A stretch of 64,000 nucleotides of DNA from Roseovarius sp. SCSIO 43702 (GCF_019599045.1 NZ_CP080623.1:580501-644500), one strand, 5' to 3'; counted from the stretch's first letter, positions 53,074 to 63,034 are shown. Program-made: numbers and translations. The notes: generated from the letters alone by a model not told the origin.

Positions 53074-54729
53074 ATGACGACGACGCGGCGCGGATTTTGG
53101 CGGTTCTCGGCCCTGGGGCTCAGCCTCGGCCTTCTCTTCCTCTGCGGGGCGCTCACCCCGTCGCTTCTTCCGCGTGCGCCCGTGGTGCAGGGGGTTCTCG
53201 GCGGGCTGGCCTTCGCGGTCGGTTACGGCGTCGGACAGATCGTGATGTTCGTCTGGTGGGCGCTCGAACTTCCGGTGTTGAAGGGGCGGGTGCGGCGCAT
53301 TGCGCTTTGGGTCACCGTGCCGGCGCTTGGCCTGCTGACGATCATTACCTTCGCCCGGATGAGCCTATGGCAGGATTCGATCCGCGCCCGGATGGAGATG
53401 CCACCGCTCGAGGCCGCGCATTCGTGGCTCGTCGCGCTCATCGCCGTCGGGGTGGCGTTGGTGCTGATCCTTCTGGCACGGCTCCTTGGCTGGCTCATGT
53501 GGCGGGCGGCGGATGCGCTTTCGCTTTTCCTTCCCCGGCGTGCCGCGGTGGCCATCGGGGTGTTCGTCGTCGCGGTGGTCGTCATTTCGCTCGGCGACCG
53601 TTTCATCGTGCAGAAGGCGTTCCGCGCCGCCGACGCGATCTTCTTCGAGATCGACACGGCGACGGACAAGGGGCGCCGGCCGCCAACGGATGCGGTGTCG
53701 TCCGGCGGGCCGGCGTCGATCCTTGCATGGGACGATATCGGCACGAACGGCAAGGATTTCCTCATCGATGGCCCGGACGAAGCCGAGATCGCGGAATTCT
53801 GGGGGCAGGATGCGAAACAGCCGGTGCGCGTTTACGCGGGCTTCGGCGCGGGCGAGGATTTCGAGGAACGCGCGGCCCTCGCGCTTCGCGATCTCGTCGC
53901 CATGGGCGGTTTCGAACGCCGCGTTCTGGTGGTGGCCACACCGACCGGCACGGGCTGGCTCGACCCTGCCGCGATGCAGCCGCTTCCCTATTTGCATAAA
54001 GGCGATCTCGCCATCGTGTCGCTGCAATACACCTACGTGCCGAGCTGGATGTCGATCCTCGTGGAGCCCGACCGGTCCCGCCGCGCGGCGCGCGCCCTAT
54101 TCGATGCGGTCTACGGACATTGGCGAACGCTACCCCGGGACGAGCGGCCGGAGCTCTATGTCTTCGGTCTGAGCCTGGGGGCCCTCGGGGCCGAGGTGTC
54201 TGCCGACCTCGTGACGATTTTCGACGATCCCATAGATGGCGGGCTCTATGCCGGCCCTCCCTTCGCGAGCACGGTCTGGAAGCGCCTCGTCGCCGGGCGC
54301 AATCCCGGCACGCCGGCCTGGCGGCCCGAGTTTCGCGATGGACGGATGGTGCGTTTCATGACCCAGGAGGGCATCGCGACGCCAGAGGGCGCCGAATGGG
54401 GTCGGATGCGGCTTCTCTATATCCAGCACGCGAGCGACCCGATGGTCTTCTTCTCGCCCGACCTGGCATTTCGCAGACCCGCATGGCTGGGCGAGGATCG
54501 CGGGCCGGACGTGTCGCCCTATTTCGACTGGTATCCGATCCTGACCTTCCTCCAGGTCGGCTTCGATATCCCGATGGCGACGGTGCCACCCTCGGGGTTC
54601 GGCCACACCTACGACGCGCTGGAATATATCGATGGCTGGATCGCGGTGACGCAGCCGAAGGGCTGGACGCCCAAGATGACCGAGCGCCTGAAGGAGAAGT
54701 TCACCGGCTTCACCGCATCGCCGATCTGA
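53074..54729 (+). CDS. Alpha/beta-hydrolase with N-terminal membrane domain
   Basis: A 551-residue protein in two parts. The N-terminal 190 residues have about four transmembrane helices. The C-terminal part is an alpha/beta hydrolase of the DUF2319-type family, with nucleophile motif VFGLSLGALGAE (Ser at about residue 367). Further hydrolase features are IQHASDPMVFFSPDLAF (likely acid) and PSGFGHTYDALEYI (likely histidine). The family occurs in actinobacteria and alphaproteobacteria, and the substrate is unknown. The ATG follows AGGGAACGACGGG. The stop is close to that of the convergent lldD. Confidence 0.85.
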   Translation: MTTTRRGFWRFSALGLSLGLLFLCGALTPSLLPRAPVVQGVLGGLAFAVGYGVGQIVMFVWWALELPVLKGRVRRIALWVTVPALGLLTIITFARMSLWQDSIRARMEMPPLEAAHSWLVALIAVGVALVLILLARLLGWLMWRAADALSLFLPRRAAVAIGVFVVAVVVISLGDRFIVQKAFRAADAIFFEIDTATDKGRRPPTDAVSSGGPASILAWDDIGTNGKDFLIDGPDEAEIAEFWGQDAKQPVRVYAGFGAGEDFEERAALALRDLVAMGGFERRVLVVATPTGTGWLDPAAMQPLPYLHKGDLAIVSLQYTYVPSWMSILVEPDRSRRAARALFDAVYGHWRTLPRDERPELYVFGLSLGALGAEVSADLVTIFDDPIDGGLYAGPPFASTVWKRLVAGRNPGTPAWRPEFRDGRMVRFMTQEGIATPEGAEWGRMRLLYIQHASDPMVFFSPDLAFRRPAWLGEDRGPDVSPYFDWYPILTFLQVGFDIPMATVPPSGFGHTYDALEYIDGWIAVTQPKGWTPKMTERLKEKFTGFTASPI

Positions 54730-54739
54730 GGGTGCGCGC

Positions 54740-55903
54740 CTATTGCCAACCGTCCGAAAATCCCTTGGGGATCATGAGGATGTCGCGGTCGACCTCGGTG
54801 ATCTTGCGGCGACCGCAGAACGCCATGGAACGGTCGAGTTCGTTGTGAATCACCTCGAGTGCCGCGGTCACGCCGGCCTCTCCCATGGCGCCGAGACCGT
54901 AGATGAAGGCGCGGCCGATATAGGTGCCGCGTGCGCCCATGGCGAGCGCCTTGAGCACGTCCTGGCCCGAGCGGATGCCGCTGTCGAGATGCACCTCGAC
55001 CCGGTCGCCCACCGCGTCGAGGATGGCCGGCAGGGCGCGGATAGAGCTGAGGGCGCCATCGAGCTGGCGGCCGCCATGGTTGCTCACGACGATGGCGTCG
55101 GCACCGAGATCGGCGGCCTTCCGGGCGTCCTCGGGGTCGATGATCCCTTTCAGGATCACCTTCCCGTCCCACTGTTCCATGAGCTTCGCGATGCGGCTCC
55201 AGTCGAGCGCGGGATCGAACTGCTCGGCGGTCCATGTGCTGAGCTCGGTCGCGTCGCTCACGCCCTGGACGTGACCCACGACGTTGCCGAACCCGCGCCG
55301 CGAAGTGCGCAACATCCCGGCTCCCCACCGCCACTTCGTCATCAGGTTGGCGATGGTGCGCGCAGTGAGCTTGGGCGGAGCGGAGAGCCCGTTCCTGATA
55401 TCCTTGTGGCGCTGCCCAAGGATCTGGAGATCGAGCGTGATGACCAGCGCCGAACAGCCGGCGTCCTTGGCTCGCTGGATGAGGCGGCGCACGTAATCCT
55501 CGTCGCGCATGACGTAAAGCTGGAACCAGAAAGGTTTCGTCGTATGCGCGGCCACATCCTCGATCGAGCAGATGGACATGGTCGAGAGCGTGAAGGGCAC
55601 GCCGAACTTCTCGGCGGCACGGGCGGCCTTGATCTCGCCATCCGCGCTTTGCATCCCGGTCAGCCCGACGGGAGCGAGCGCGACGGGCATCGCGACGTCC
55701 TGGCCGATCATCCGGCTCGCGGTCGAGCGGTCGGAAAGATCCACCGCGACCCGCTGGCGCAGGAGTATCTCGGCAAAGTCCGACGTGTTGGCGCGGAAGG
55801 TCTGCTCGGTCCAGCTTCCCGACTCGGTGTAGTCGTAGAACATCTTTGGCGCGCGGCGGCGATAGAGACGCTTGAGGTCTTTGATTTCGGTGATCACCGG
55901 CAT
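54740..55903 (-). CDS. lldD: FMN-dependent L-lactate dehydrogenase
   Basis: A 387-residue alpha-hydroxy-acid oxidase family flavoenzyme. The active-site histidine lies in VSNHGGRQLDGA. The FMN phosphate site is HLDSGIRSGQDVLKALAMGA, and the substrate-binding tyrosine stretch is KMFYDYTESGSWTE. IFGFYV-type Q and Y residues (FQLYVMRDEDYVRRL) fit the family. It oxidises L-lactate to pyruvate, passing electrons to the respiratory chain. No lactate permease or regulator is adjacent. The ATG at 55903 precedes the family N-terminus. Confidence 0.93.
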   Translation of the reverse strand: MPVITEIKDLKRLYRRRAPKMFYDYTESGSWTEQTFRANTSDFAEILLRQRVAVDLSDRSTASRMIGQDVAMPVALAPVGLTGMQSADGEIKAARAAEKFGVPFTLSTMSICSIEDVAAHTTKPFWFQLYVMRDEDYVRRLIQRAKDAGCSALVITLDLQILGQRHKDIRNGLSAPPKLTARTIANLMTKWRWGAGMLRTSRRGFGNVVGHVQGVSDATELSTWTAEQFDPALDWSRIAKLMEQWDGKVILKGIIDPEDARKAADLGADAIVVSNHGGRQLDGALSSIRALPAILDAVGDRVEVHLDSGIRSGQDVLKALAMGARGTYIGRAFIYGLGAMGEAGVTAALEVIHNELDRSMAFCGRRKITEVDRDILMIPKGFSDGWQ

Positions 55904-55972
55904 GGCGCGCTCCTCGGGTTGGATCGACTCCTCCGGATTAGCGCCGGGGCGTGATCGCCGCAAGCGGGGGCG

Positions 55973-56587
55973 TCAGTCGGCGCTGTCGCCGATCCACGCC
56001 GCGATCATGGCCTTCGCGCTGTCGCTGTTCCATTCCGCGTCACCCATCATCCGCGCGATCTCGCGCCCTTCGGGATCGAGCAGAACGGTGACCGGCAGGC
56101 CCGCGATCCCCATCTCGCGGGCGACGGCCTGTTTCGGGTCGCGGTGAAGCGGCAGGTTGTCGACGCCGATCTCCTCGAAGAAGGCGGCCATCGCGGGCGG
56201 CGGGTTGCGGCCGGTGGCGATGGTGACGACCTCGAACGCTTCGCCTCCGAATTCGGTCTGCAACTCCGACAGCATCGGCATTTCCTTCCGGCAGGGGGCG
56301 CACCAGGTGGCCCAGAAGTTCAGAAGGACATGCTTGCCCTGAAGGTCCGCGAGGCGGCCTTCGCCGCCATCCGCCGTCTCGAAGGCGGTCGCCGGAACCG
56401 GCTTGGGGGCGGCGTGGAATGTCAGCTTCTTCATCGAGCCGTCGAGCATTGCCTGGAGCTCTGCCGGGTCATGCGCCATGGGCGCACCGCCGGCCTCCTC
56501 CCTTGTTCCGTTGCTCAGCGAAAAGAAGGCAACCGCTGCAATTGCACCGAGGGCAAGGGCCAGATAAACGAGAACGGACCGTGACAT
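55973..56587 (-). CDS. tlpA: TlpA-family thiol:disulfide reductase
   Basis: A 204-residue membrane-anchored thioredoxin-fold protein. An N-terminal anchor (LVYLALALGAIAAVAFFSL) is followed by the redox motif WCAPC (Cys96, Cys99 in FWATWCAPCRKEMPML). A cis-proline lies in IAGLPVTVLLDP. TlpA proteins reduce periplasmic thiols, often for cytochrome oxidase or c-type cytochrome maturation. It is divergent from argH, as in many Rhodobacterales. Confidence 0.93.
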   Translation of the reverse strand: MSRSVLVYLALALGAIAAVAFFSLSNGTREEAGGAPMAHDPAELQAMLDGSMKKLTFHAAPKPVPATAFETADGGEGRLADLQGKHVLLNFWATWCAPCRKEMPMLSELQTEFGGEAFEVVTIATGRNPPPAMAAFFEEIGVDNLPLHRDPKQAVAREMGIAGLPVTVLLDPEGREIARMMGDAEWNSDSAKAMIAAWIGDSAD

Positions 56588-56622
56588 GAGATGCTCATTC
56601 CTTCTGTGACAAGGGCCTGCTG

Positions 56623-58014
56623 ATGACCAAGAAGACCTCGAACCAGATGTGGGGCGGCCGCTTTGCGGATGGCCCCGATGCGATCATGGAGGCTATTAAC
56701 GCCTCCATCGGGTTTGACAAGCGGATGGCCGCGCAGGACATCCGCGGAAGCCGTGCCCACGCCGCTATGCTGGGCGCGACCGGCATCGTCTCAGATAGCG
56801 ATGCGCGCGCGATGCGGGAAGGGCTTCTCACGGTTCTGTCAGAAATCGAGGAGGGACGGTTCGAGTTCTCGACCGCGCTCGAGGACATTCACATGAACGT
56901 GGAATCGCGCCTCAAGGAGATCATCGGGGAACCCGCTGGGCGGCTCCACACGGGGCGGTCGCGCAACGACCAGGTGGCGACCGATTTCCGGCTCTGGGTC
57001 CGCGATCAGTTCGACGCGGTGGAAGAGGCGCTCATCAGTCTCATCCGTGCCTTCCTCGCGCAGGCCGAGGCCGGGGCCGAATGGGTCATGCCGGGCTTCA
57101 CCCATCTTCAGACCGCGCAGCCCGTCACTTGGGGGCATCACATGATGGCCTATGTCGAGATGATGGGCCGCGACCTCAGTCGCGTGCGCGACGGGCGGGC
57201 GCGCATGAACGAATGCCCGCTCGGGACCGCCGCGCTGGCCGGCACGTCCTTTCCCATCGACCGCGAGATGACGGCGCGCGAGCTTGGTTTCGACCGGCCC
57301 TGCGCCAACTCGCTCGACGCGGTGAGCGACCGGGATTTCGCGCTGGAATTCCTGAGCGTGGCCTCGATCTGTGCCATGCACCTCAGCCGCCTTGCCGAAG
57401 AGCTTGTCATCTGGTCGTCGGCACAGTTCCGGTTCGTCGCGCTGAGCGACAGGTTCTCGACCGGCTCGTCGATCATGCCGCAAAAGAAGAACCCCGACGC
57501 GGCCGAGCTTATCCGCGCCAAGATCGGGCGCATCTTCGGGGCGAACGTGGCGCTGATGACGGTGATGAAGGGCCTTCCGCTGGCCTATTCCAAGGACATG
57601 CAGGAGGACAAGGAGCAGGTGTTCGACGCTGCCGACAACCTCATGCTGGCGCTTGCCGCGATGGACGGGATGGTGCGCGACATGACGGCAAATCGCGAGG
57701 CGCTCGAGGCCGCCGCGGGGGCCGGTTTCTCGACCGCGACGGATCTTGCAGACTGGCTTGTGCGGGTGCTGAACATGCCCTTCCGCGAGGCGCATCACGT
57801 GACCGGCACCCTCGTCGCCAAGGCCGAGGCGAAGGGCGTCGATCTGCCCGATCTGAGCCTCGAGGACATGCAATCGGTGCATTCCGACATCACCGGTGAT
57901 ATCTTTGAGGTGCTTGGCGTGCACAATTCGGTCGCGTCCCGCACCAGCTATGGCGGAACCGCGCCCGAGCAGGTGCGCGCGCAGGTGGCGCGGTGGAAGG
58001 AGTCATTGGGATGA
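56623..58014 (+). CDS. argH: Argininosuccinate lyase
   Basis: A 463-residue lyase for the last step of arginine synthesis. It is a member of the fumarase/aspartase superfamily. The signature [18 protein letters not shown] carries the catalytic serine loop near residue 285. N-terminal [39 protein letters not shown] and [16 protein letters not shown] are family regions. The stop overlaps the next gene's start by four bases. Confidence 0.98.
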   Translation: MTKKTSNQMWGGRFADGPDAIMEAINASIGFDKRMAAQDIRGSRAHAAMLGATGIVSDSDARAMREGLLTVLSEIEEGRFEFSTALEDIHMNVESRLKEIIGEPAGRLHTGRSRNDQVATDFRLWVRDQFDAVEEALISLIRAFLAQAEAGAEWVMPGFTHLQTAQPVTWGHHMMAYVEMMGRDLSRVRDGRARMNECPLGTAALAGTSFPIDREMTARELGFDRPCANSLDAVSDRDFALEFLSVASICAMHLSRLAEELVIWSSAQFRFVALSDRFSTGSSIMPQKKNPDAAELIRAKIGRIFGANVALMTVMKGLPLAYSKDMQEDKEQVFDAADNLMLALAAMDGMVRDMTANREALEAAAGAGFSTATDLADWLVRVLNMPFREAHHVTGTLVAKAEAKGVDLPDLSLEDMQSVHSDITGDIFEVLGVHNSVASRTSYGGTAPEQVRAQVARWKESLG

Positions 58015-58214
58015 GAGCATTCGGCTGGATCGCGGCGGCCACGTTCCTCGCGGGATGCGGGGCGGACGGCGATCCCGAATATCCGCGCGAGCGGATGCCG
58101 CCCAGCACGACGGTCGAGACCACGGTGGGCGTGGGCAACAGCGGCGTGCATAGCGGCACCCGTGTCACGACACGCAGCGGACCCTTCGTGTTCGGCGTGG
58201 GCATCGGCCTGTGA
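58011..58214 (+). CDS. Small lipoprotein between argH and lysA
   Basis: A 67-residue protein with signal peptide [20 protein letters not shown] and lipobox LAGC (cysteine about residue 16). The mature part is short and polar ([33 protein letters not shown]) and glycine-rich. It overlaps argH by four bases and the next gene by four, so it is in one operon. The protein looks specific to Rhodobacterales, and its role is unknown. Confidence 0.82.
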   Translation: MRAFGWIAAATFLAGCGADGDPEYPRERMPPSTTVETTVGVGNSGVHSGTRVTTRSGPFVFGVGIGL

Positions 58215-58516
58215 AATGGCTCTTCCTGGCCCTTGCAGTCTGGGGCGCGGTGCATCCGATGTGGTATTTCCTGACATGGTTCGAGGCCAATGGCTATGAC
58301 CTGGGCGCCATGGTCGATGCGTGGCATGCCAACAGCGCCACGAGCGGGTTGGTCTGGGATCTGACCATCGCGGCGACGGCCTTGACGATTTGGGTGGTGT
58401 GGGAAAGCGCCACTCGCCGCGACTGGTTGCGCCTGCTGGCTGTCCCGGCCACGTTCTGCATCGGGGTCAGCTGCGGGTTGCCGCTTTATCTTTACCTGCG
58501 GATGCGCCAGCGTTAG
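58211..58516 (+). CDS. DUF2834 membrane protein
   Basis: A 101-residue protein with three transmembrane helices of the DUF2834 family. It begins [23 protein letters not shown], and continues TSGLVWDLTIAATALTIWVVWES and VPATFCIGVSCGLPLYLYL. The start is a GTG that overlaps the lipoprotein stop by four bases. Function unknown. Confidence 0.85.
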   Translation: MKWLFLALAVWGAVHPMWYFLTWFEANGYDLGAMVDAWHANSATSGLVWDLTIAATALTIWVVWESATRRDWLRLLAVPATFCIGVSCGLPLYLYLRMRQR

Positions 58517-58582
58517 GCGCGAGGACAGGTAGTTTCACCGGAAAGATGCAAGGCCTTGGTGGCCGGATGCCGAGGGGGCGGG

Positions 58583-59848
58583 ATGGATCATTTTCTCTAT
58601 CGTGACGGGCGGCTTCATGCCGAGGAGGTGCCCGTCTCGGACATCGCCGCGGAGGTGGGCACGCCCTTCTACGTCTACTCCACGGCGACGCTCACCCGGC
58701 ACTTCCGCCTGTTCGACGAGGCGCTGGAGGGTGTCGATCACCTTGTCTGCTATGCCATGAAGGCGGCTAGCAACCAGGCCATCCTCAAGACGCTGGCGGG
58801 GCTCGGGGCGGGGATGGACGTGGTCTCGGGCGGTGAGTATGCCCGCGCGCGCGCCGCCGGTGTGCCGGGCGATCGCATCGTCTTTTCCGGTGTGGGCAAG
58901 ACCCGTGACGAGATGCGCATGGCGCTCGAAGGCGGCATCCGGCAGTTCAACGTGGAAAGCGAGCCCGAGATGCGGGCGCTGGACGAGGTGGCGCGCGGGC
59001 TGGGGGTGCGCGCGCCGATCACCGTGCGGGTCAACCCGGACGTGGACGCGAAGACCCATGCGAAGATCGCGACCGGAAAATCCGAGAACAAGTTCGGCAT
59101 CCCGATTTCCCGCGCACGCGAGGTCTATGCGCAGGCGGCCCGGCTCGAGGGGCTCGAGGTCGTGGGGATCGACGTCCATATCGGCAGCCAGATCACCGAG
59201 CTCGAGCCATACAGGCAGGCCTACGAGAAGGTGGCCGACCTGACCCGCGTGCTGCGCGCCGACGGGCACGACATCCGCCGCCTCGATCTCGGGGGCGGGC
59301 TCGGCATCCCTTACGAGCGGTCCAATTCGGCACCGCCCTTGCCGGTGGAATACGGCCGGCTCGTCAGGGAGACACTGGGCGACCTGGGCTGCGAGATCGA
59401 GATCGAGCCGGGGCGGCTCATCGCCGGGAACGCGGGCATCCTGGTGTCGCGCGTGATCTACGTGAAGTCCGGGGAGGGGCGCGATTTTCTCATTCTCGAT
59501 GCCGCGATGAACGACCTGATCCGGCCCGCCATGTATGACGCCTGGCACGATATCGTGCCCGTGATCGAGCCCGCGCCGGGGCAGGAGCCACGGCCCTATG
59601 ACGTGGTTGGGCCGGTCTGTGAAACCGGCGACACCTTCGCCAAGGGGCGCATGATGCCCGAGCTTGCCGAGGGCGACCTGGTCGCATTCCGCAGCGCCGG
59701 GGCCTACGGCGCGGTGATGGCGAGCGAATACAACACCCGCCCGCTGATCCCCGAGGTCCTGGTCCATGAGCATCAATTCGCCGTCATCCGGGCACGCCCG
59801 AGCTTTGACGATATGATAAATCGCGATACCATTCCCGAATGGCTGTGA
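58583..59848 (+). CDS. lysA: Diaminopimelate decarboxylase
   Basis: A 421-residue fold-type III PLP enzyme that makes lysine from meso-diaminopimelate. The PLP lysine is Lys60 in VCYAMKAASNQAIL. NKFGIPI, DVHIGSQIT, LDLGGGLGIPY, EPGRLIAGNAG and the C-terminal cysteine region GPVCETGDTFAKGR complete the site. The ATG at 58583 fits the family start. It follows argH and two small membrane-protein genes on the same strand, a conserved Rhodobacterales order. Confidence 0.98.
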   Translation: MDHFLYRDGRLHAEEVPVSDIAAEVGTPFYVYSTATLTRHFRLFDEALEGVDHLVCYAMKAASNQAILKTLAGLGAGMDVVSGGEYARARAAGVPGDRIVFSGVGKTRDEMRMALEGGIRQFNVESEPEMRALDEVARGLGVRAPITVRVNPDVDAKTHAKIATGKSENKFGIPISRAREVYAQAARLEGLEVVGIDVHIGSQITELEPYRQAYEKVADLTRVLRADGHDIRRLDLGGGLGIPYERSNSAPPLPVEYGRLVRETLGDLGCEIEIEPGRLIAGNAGILVSRVIYVKSGEGRDFLILDAAMNDLIRPAMYDAWHDIVPVIEPAPGQEPRPYDVVGPVCETGDTFAKGRMMPELAEGDLVAFRSAGAYGAVMASEYNTRPLIPEVLVHEHQFAVIRARPSFDDMINRDTIPEWL

Positions 59849-59885
59849 CGCGGGTGTCGCGTCGCGCCGACAGTTGCGAGGACAC

Positions 59886-62477
59886 ATGACCGCGCGTCCA
59901 GACCTGCCACCTGCCGTATTGCGCCGCCTGCGTTGGCCGCTTGGCCTGACGTGGTGCGGCCTGTTGGCCGAGCGCGTGGCGCGGGCGTTCTGGCCGGCGT
60001 GGACCGTTCTGGCGCTGGCGCTGGGGGCCCTGATGATGGGCGCGCACGAGGCCGGTCCGCTTGAGGTGGTCTGGGGCGCGTTGATCCTCGCGATCGTGGC
60101 CTTCGCGGTGTTCGTGGCCCTCGGGGTCCGAAAGTTCCGCTGGCCGCGTCGCGCGGATGCGATGGCGCGGATGGATGCGGTGATGCCCGGCAGACCGCTG
60201 GCCGCGCTTGCGGATTCGCAGGCGGTGGGCCGGGGGGATGCGGCCTCGGAGGCGCTTTGGCAGCGCCACCAGGAGCGGATGGCCGCGCGCGCGGCAGAGA
60301 CCCGCGCGGTGGAGCCCGACCTGCGCCTGTCGCGGCAGGATCCCTACGGGCTGCGCTACATCGCGCTCCTGGTGCTCATGACCTCGCTCCTCTTCGGGTC
60401 GGTCCTTCGGATGGGGACCGTGGGCGATCTCGCGCAGGGCGACGGCGCGCTTGTCCAGGGTCCCGCCTGGGAGGGCTGGATCGAGCCGCCGGCCTATACC
60501 GGGTTGCCGAGCCTCTACCTCGCCGACCAGAAGGGCACGATCACGGCGCCCGAGGGCAGCCGCGTCACCATCCGCTTCTACGGCGAGGTCGGCGCGCTCA
60601 GCCTGTCGGAGACCGTGTCGGGCCGAACCGAGAACGTGGGCGCCGCGACCGATCCCGAACAGAGCTTCACTCTCGCTCAGAATGGTGAACTTCGGGTTAA
60701 CGGCCCGGGTGAAGCCGCATGGGACGTGACGGTCGTGCCCGACCGCGCCCCCGAGATCGCCTTCTCCGAGGAGGGTGAGACCACCTCCTTCGACGGGCAG
60801 ATGAGCCAGCCCTTCGAGGTGCGCGACGATTACGGCGTGACCGGCGGGCAGGCGGTGATCGCGCTTGATCTCGACGCGGTGGATCGGAGTTACGGTCTCT
60901 CGGCCGATCCCGAGCCGCGCGAGCCCATCGTGCTGGACCTGCCGTTGCCGATCACCGGCGACCGCGCGGAGTTTGCCGAGACGCTTGTCGATAACCTTTC
61001 GGAACATCCGTGGGCGCATCTGCCCGTGACCGTGACGCTCGAGGCGGAGGACGCCGTGGGGCAGACCGGCGAGAGCGCCGCGAGGGAGATCCGCCTGCCC
61101 GCGCGGCAATTCTTCGATCCCCTGGCCTCGGCCATCATCGAGATGCGGCGCGACCTGCTCTGGACGCGCGACAACGCGACGAGGGTGGCGCAGATCCTGA
61201 GGGCCATCTCGTATCGGCCCGATGACACCACGTTCCGGCCCCGCAACACCTATCTGCGGCTTCGGTTCATCCTGCGGCGGCTCGAGACCTCGCTCGAGAA
61301 CGATGCGCTGACGCCCGAGATTCGCGATGAACTGGCGCAGGCGATGTGGGACCTGGCCGTGCTGATCGAGGATGGCGATATCGGTGACGCGCTCGAGCGG
61401 ATGCGGCAGGCGCAGGAGCGCCTGAGCGAGGCGATGCGCAAGGGCGCGACCGATGAGGAGGTCGCGCGCCTCATGCAGGAATTGCGCGAGGCGACCGAGG
61501 ATTACCTGCGCCAGAAGATGCAGCAGGCGCAGCGCGAGAACGGCGCCGATCAGCCGCAGCAGAATGGCGAGCGGATGGAGCTGAGCCAGCAGGATCTTCA
61601 GGACATGATGGACCGCATCCAGGAGCTGATGGAGCAGGGCCGGATGGCCGAGGCGCAACGCGCGCTCGAGGAGTTCCAGCAGCTCATGGAGAACCTCCAG
61701 GTGACGCAGGGCCAGCAGGGCGAAGGCGGCTCGGAGGGTGAGCAGGCGATGGAAGGGCTGGCCGACACGCTGCGCGAGCAGCAGGGTCTTTCGGACCAGG
61801 CATTCCGCGATCTCCAGGAGCAGTTCAACCCCGGTGCGAATGCCGGCCAATCGCGCCAGAACGAAGGGTCGAGCGGTGGCGAGGGCCGTGGCGAGAGCCA
61901 CGAGGGGCAGGGCGGACGCGGTGGCGGAAGCGGCGTCGAACAGGGTGACGGGAGCCGCCCGCAAGCCGGGGAGGGACAGGGCGACGGCACGCTGGCAGAA
62001 CGCCAGGAGGCGCTTCGCCGCGAACTCGAACGGCAGCGTGGCAACCTTCCGGGTGTCGGAGGCGAGGCCGGAGAGGCCGCGAGGGATGCGCTCGACCGGG
62101 CCGGCGAGGCGATGAGGGGCGCGGAAGACGCCTTGCGCAACAACGACTTGTCGGAGGCGATAGACCAGCAGTCGCAGGCCATGGACGCGCTGCGCGAGGG
62201 GATGCGCAACCTGGGCGAGGCGCTGGCCGAGAACCGCAGCCAGACGCCCGGAGGACAGGGCCAGGCACAGGGCCGCGAGGGCGGTCAGCAGTCAGATCCG
62301 CTGGGCCGGTCGCCGGGACAGGGACGGCACGCGGGCACGCAGGAAAACCTGCTTCAGGGGGAGGACGTCTATCGCCGGGCGCGGGAGCTTCTGGACGAGA
62401 TCCGCCGCCGTTCGGGCGAGGGAGAGCGGCCGGAGGTGGAGCGGGATTACCTGCGGCGCCTGCTCGACCGGTTCTGA
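59886..62477 (+). CDS. TIGR02302-family (DUF4175) membrane protein
   Basis: An 863-residue alphaproteobacterial protein. It has two N-terminal helices (FWPAWTVLALALGALMMG and VWGALILAIVAFAVFVALG) and a third near residue 165. Ig-like or beta-rich periplasmic parts follow (EGWIEPPAYTGLPSLYLADQ). After that comes a very long helical, Gln/Glu-rich and Gly/Gln-rich region (about residues 500-820) and a conserved end (ENLLQGEDVYRRARELLDEIRRRSGE). The family is annotated only as a conserved hypothetical, and an envelope role is likely. The ATG has GCGAGGA upstream. Confidence 0.88.
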   Translation: MTARPDLPPAVLRRLRWPLGLTWCGLLAERVARAFWPAWTVLALALGALMMGAHEAGPLEVVWGALILAIVAFAVFVALGVRKFRWPRRADAMARMDAVMPGRPLAALADSQAVGRGDAASEALWQRHQERMAARAAETRAVEPDLRLSRQDPYGLRYIALLVLMTSLLFGSVLRMGTVGDLAQGDGALVQGPAWEGWIEPPAYTGLPSLYLADQKGTITAPEGSRVTIRFYGEVGALSLSETVSGRTENVGAATDPEQSFTLAQNGELRVNGPGEAAWDVTVVPDRAPEIAFSEEGETTSFDGQMSQPFEVRDDYGVTGGQAVIALDLDAVDRSYGLSADPEPREPIVLDLPLPITGDRAEFAETLVDNLSEHPWAHLPVTVTLEAEDAVGQTGESAAREIRLPARQFFDPLASAIIEMRRDLLWTRDNATRVAQILRAISYRPDDTTFRPRNTYLRLRFILRRLETSLENDALTPEIRDELAQAMWDLAVLIEDGDIGDALERMRQAQERLSEAMRKGATDEEVARLMQELREATEDYLRQKMQQAQRENGADQPQQNGERMELSQQDLQDMMDRIQELMEQGRMAEAQRALEEFQQLMENLQVTQGQQGEGGSEGEQAMEGLADTLREQQGLSDQAFRDLQEQFNPGANAGQSRQNEGSSGGEGRGESHEGQGGRGGGSGVEQGDGSRPQAGEGQGDGTLAERQEALRRELERQRGNLPGVGGEAGEAARDALDRAGEAMRGAEDALRNNDLSEAIDQQSQAMDALREGMRNLGEALAENRSQTPGGQGQAQGREGGQQSDPLGRSPGQGRHAGTQENLLQGEDVYRRARELLDEIRRRSGEGERPEVERDYLRRLLDRF

Positions 62478-62488
62478 AATCCATCAAG

Positions 62489-62550
62489 GGTTAACGGAGC
62501 GCACCCCACGTCGGTATCGTGTCGGTGTCGCGTCGGCATCGTGTCGGTTT
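62489..62550 (+). repeat. Phased GTCGGT array, copy A
   Basis: GGTTAACGG at 62489 is followed 21 bp on by four GTCGGT/GTCGGC cores starting at 62510, 62521, 62532 and 62543, an exact 11-bp period. It has the same layout as copy B 140 bp downstream and as the array at 23246-23286. Confidence 0.75.
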
Positions 62551-62628
62551 TACCTGATTCGACAGATGTGTTGACGCTGCGCGCGGTCCTTCGCCCGAAA
62601 CCGGCCGTCGCCTCGCGTTCCGCGCAAA

Positions 62629-62690
62629 GGTTAACGGGGCGGACCCCACGTCGGTGCGGCGTCGGTATCCACGTCGGTATCATGTCGGTG
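62629..62690 (+). repeat. Phased GTCGGT array, copy B
   Basis: GGTTAACGG at 62629 is followed 21 bp on by GTCGGT cores at 62650, 62661, 62673 and 62684 (11, 12, 11 bp). The first 28 bases of the unit match copy A except at two positions. The pair fills most of the gap between the 3' ends of two convergent genes. Confidence 0.75.
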
Positions 62691-62727
62691 GAGGGTGAGT
62701 CGGACAGATCGTGACCGATGCGCGCGG

Positions 62728-63006
62728 TCACGACTCGTAGCGCTTGGCCAGGTCCTCTTCGTCGCCCATCGACGCGAGGCGGATTTCGCGGACGAGCCGA
62801 ACGGTCGGCTTCAGGCAGAAGAAGGCGGAGCCCACGATGAAGAGCCAGATCGCGGGCGTTTCGTAATCCTGCCAGAGGAACAGGATCGAGCCCACGAGAA
62901 AGCTGATCGCCGCGAGGAAGGCGATGACCGTGTCGGCGATCTCGAACGCGGCATAGAGGCGTTGGGATTTCTCGGACCGGGTGCGGTTGGAGAGATGGAA
63001 AAGCAT
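62728..63006 (-). CDS. YrhK-domain small membrane protein
   Basis: A 92-residue protein of the YrhK family with two helices (ADTVIAFLAAISFLVGSILFLW and PAIWLFIVGSAFFCLKPTVRL) and charged ends. RLYAAFEIADTV and the WxxDxE-like loop (LWQDYETPA) are family features. Function unknown. It follows the pheS-side genes on the same strand. Confidence 0.85.
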   Translation of the reverse strand: MLFHLSNRTRSEKSQRLYAAFEIADTVIAFLAAISFLVGSILFLWQDYETPAIWLFIVGSAFFCLKPTVRLVREIRLASMGDEEDLAKRYES

Positions 63007-63034
63007 GTGACCCCCTGCGGCTGTCCCGCCGGGG

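Noticed and set aside
59784..61964. A 726-codon open frame on the minus strand across the TIGR02302 gene
   Set aside because: It is antisense to a low-complexity gene whose codons leave the other strand open, and it has Leu/Arg/His-rich shadow composition.
62510..62690. The GTCGGT arrays as a CRISPR array
   Set aside because: The period is 11-12 bp with no spacers of 30 bp or more, and there are no cas genes.
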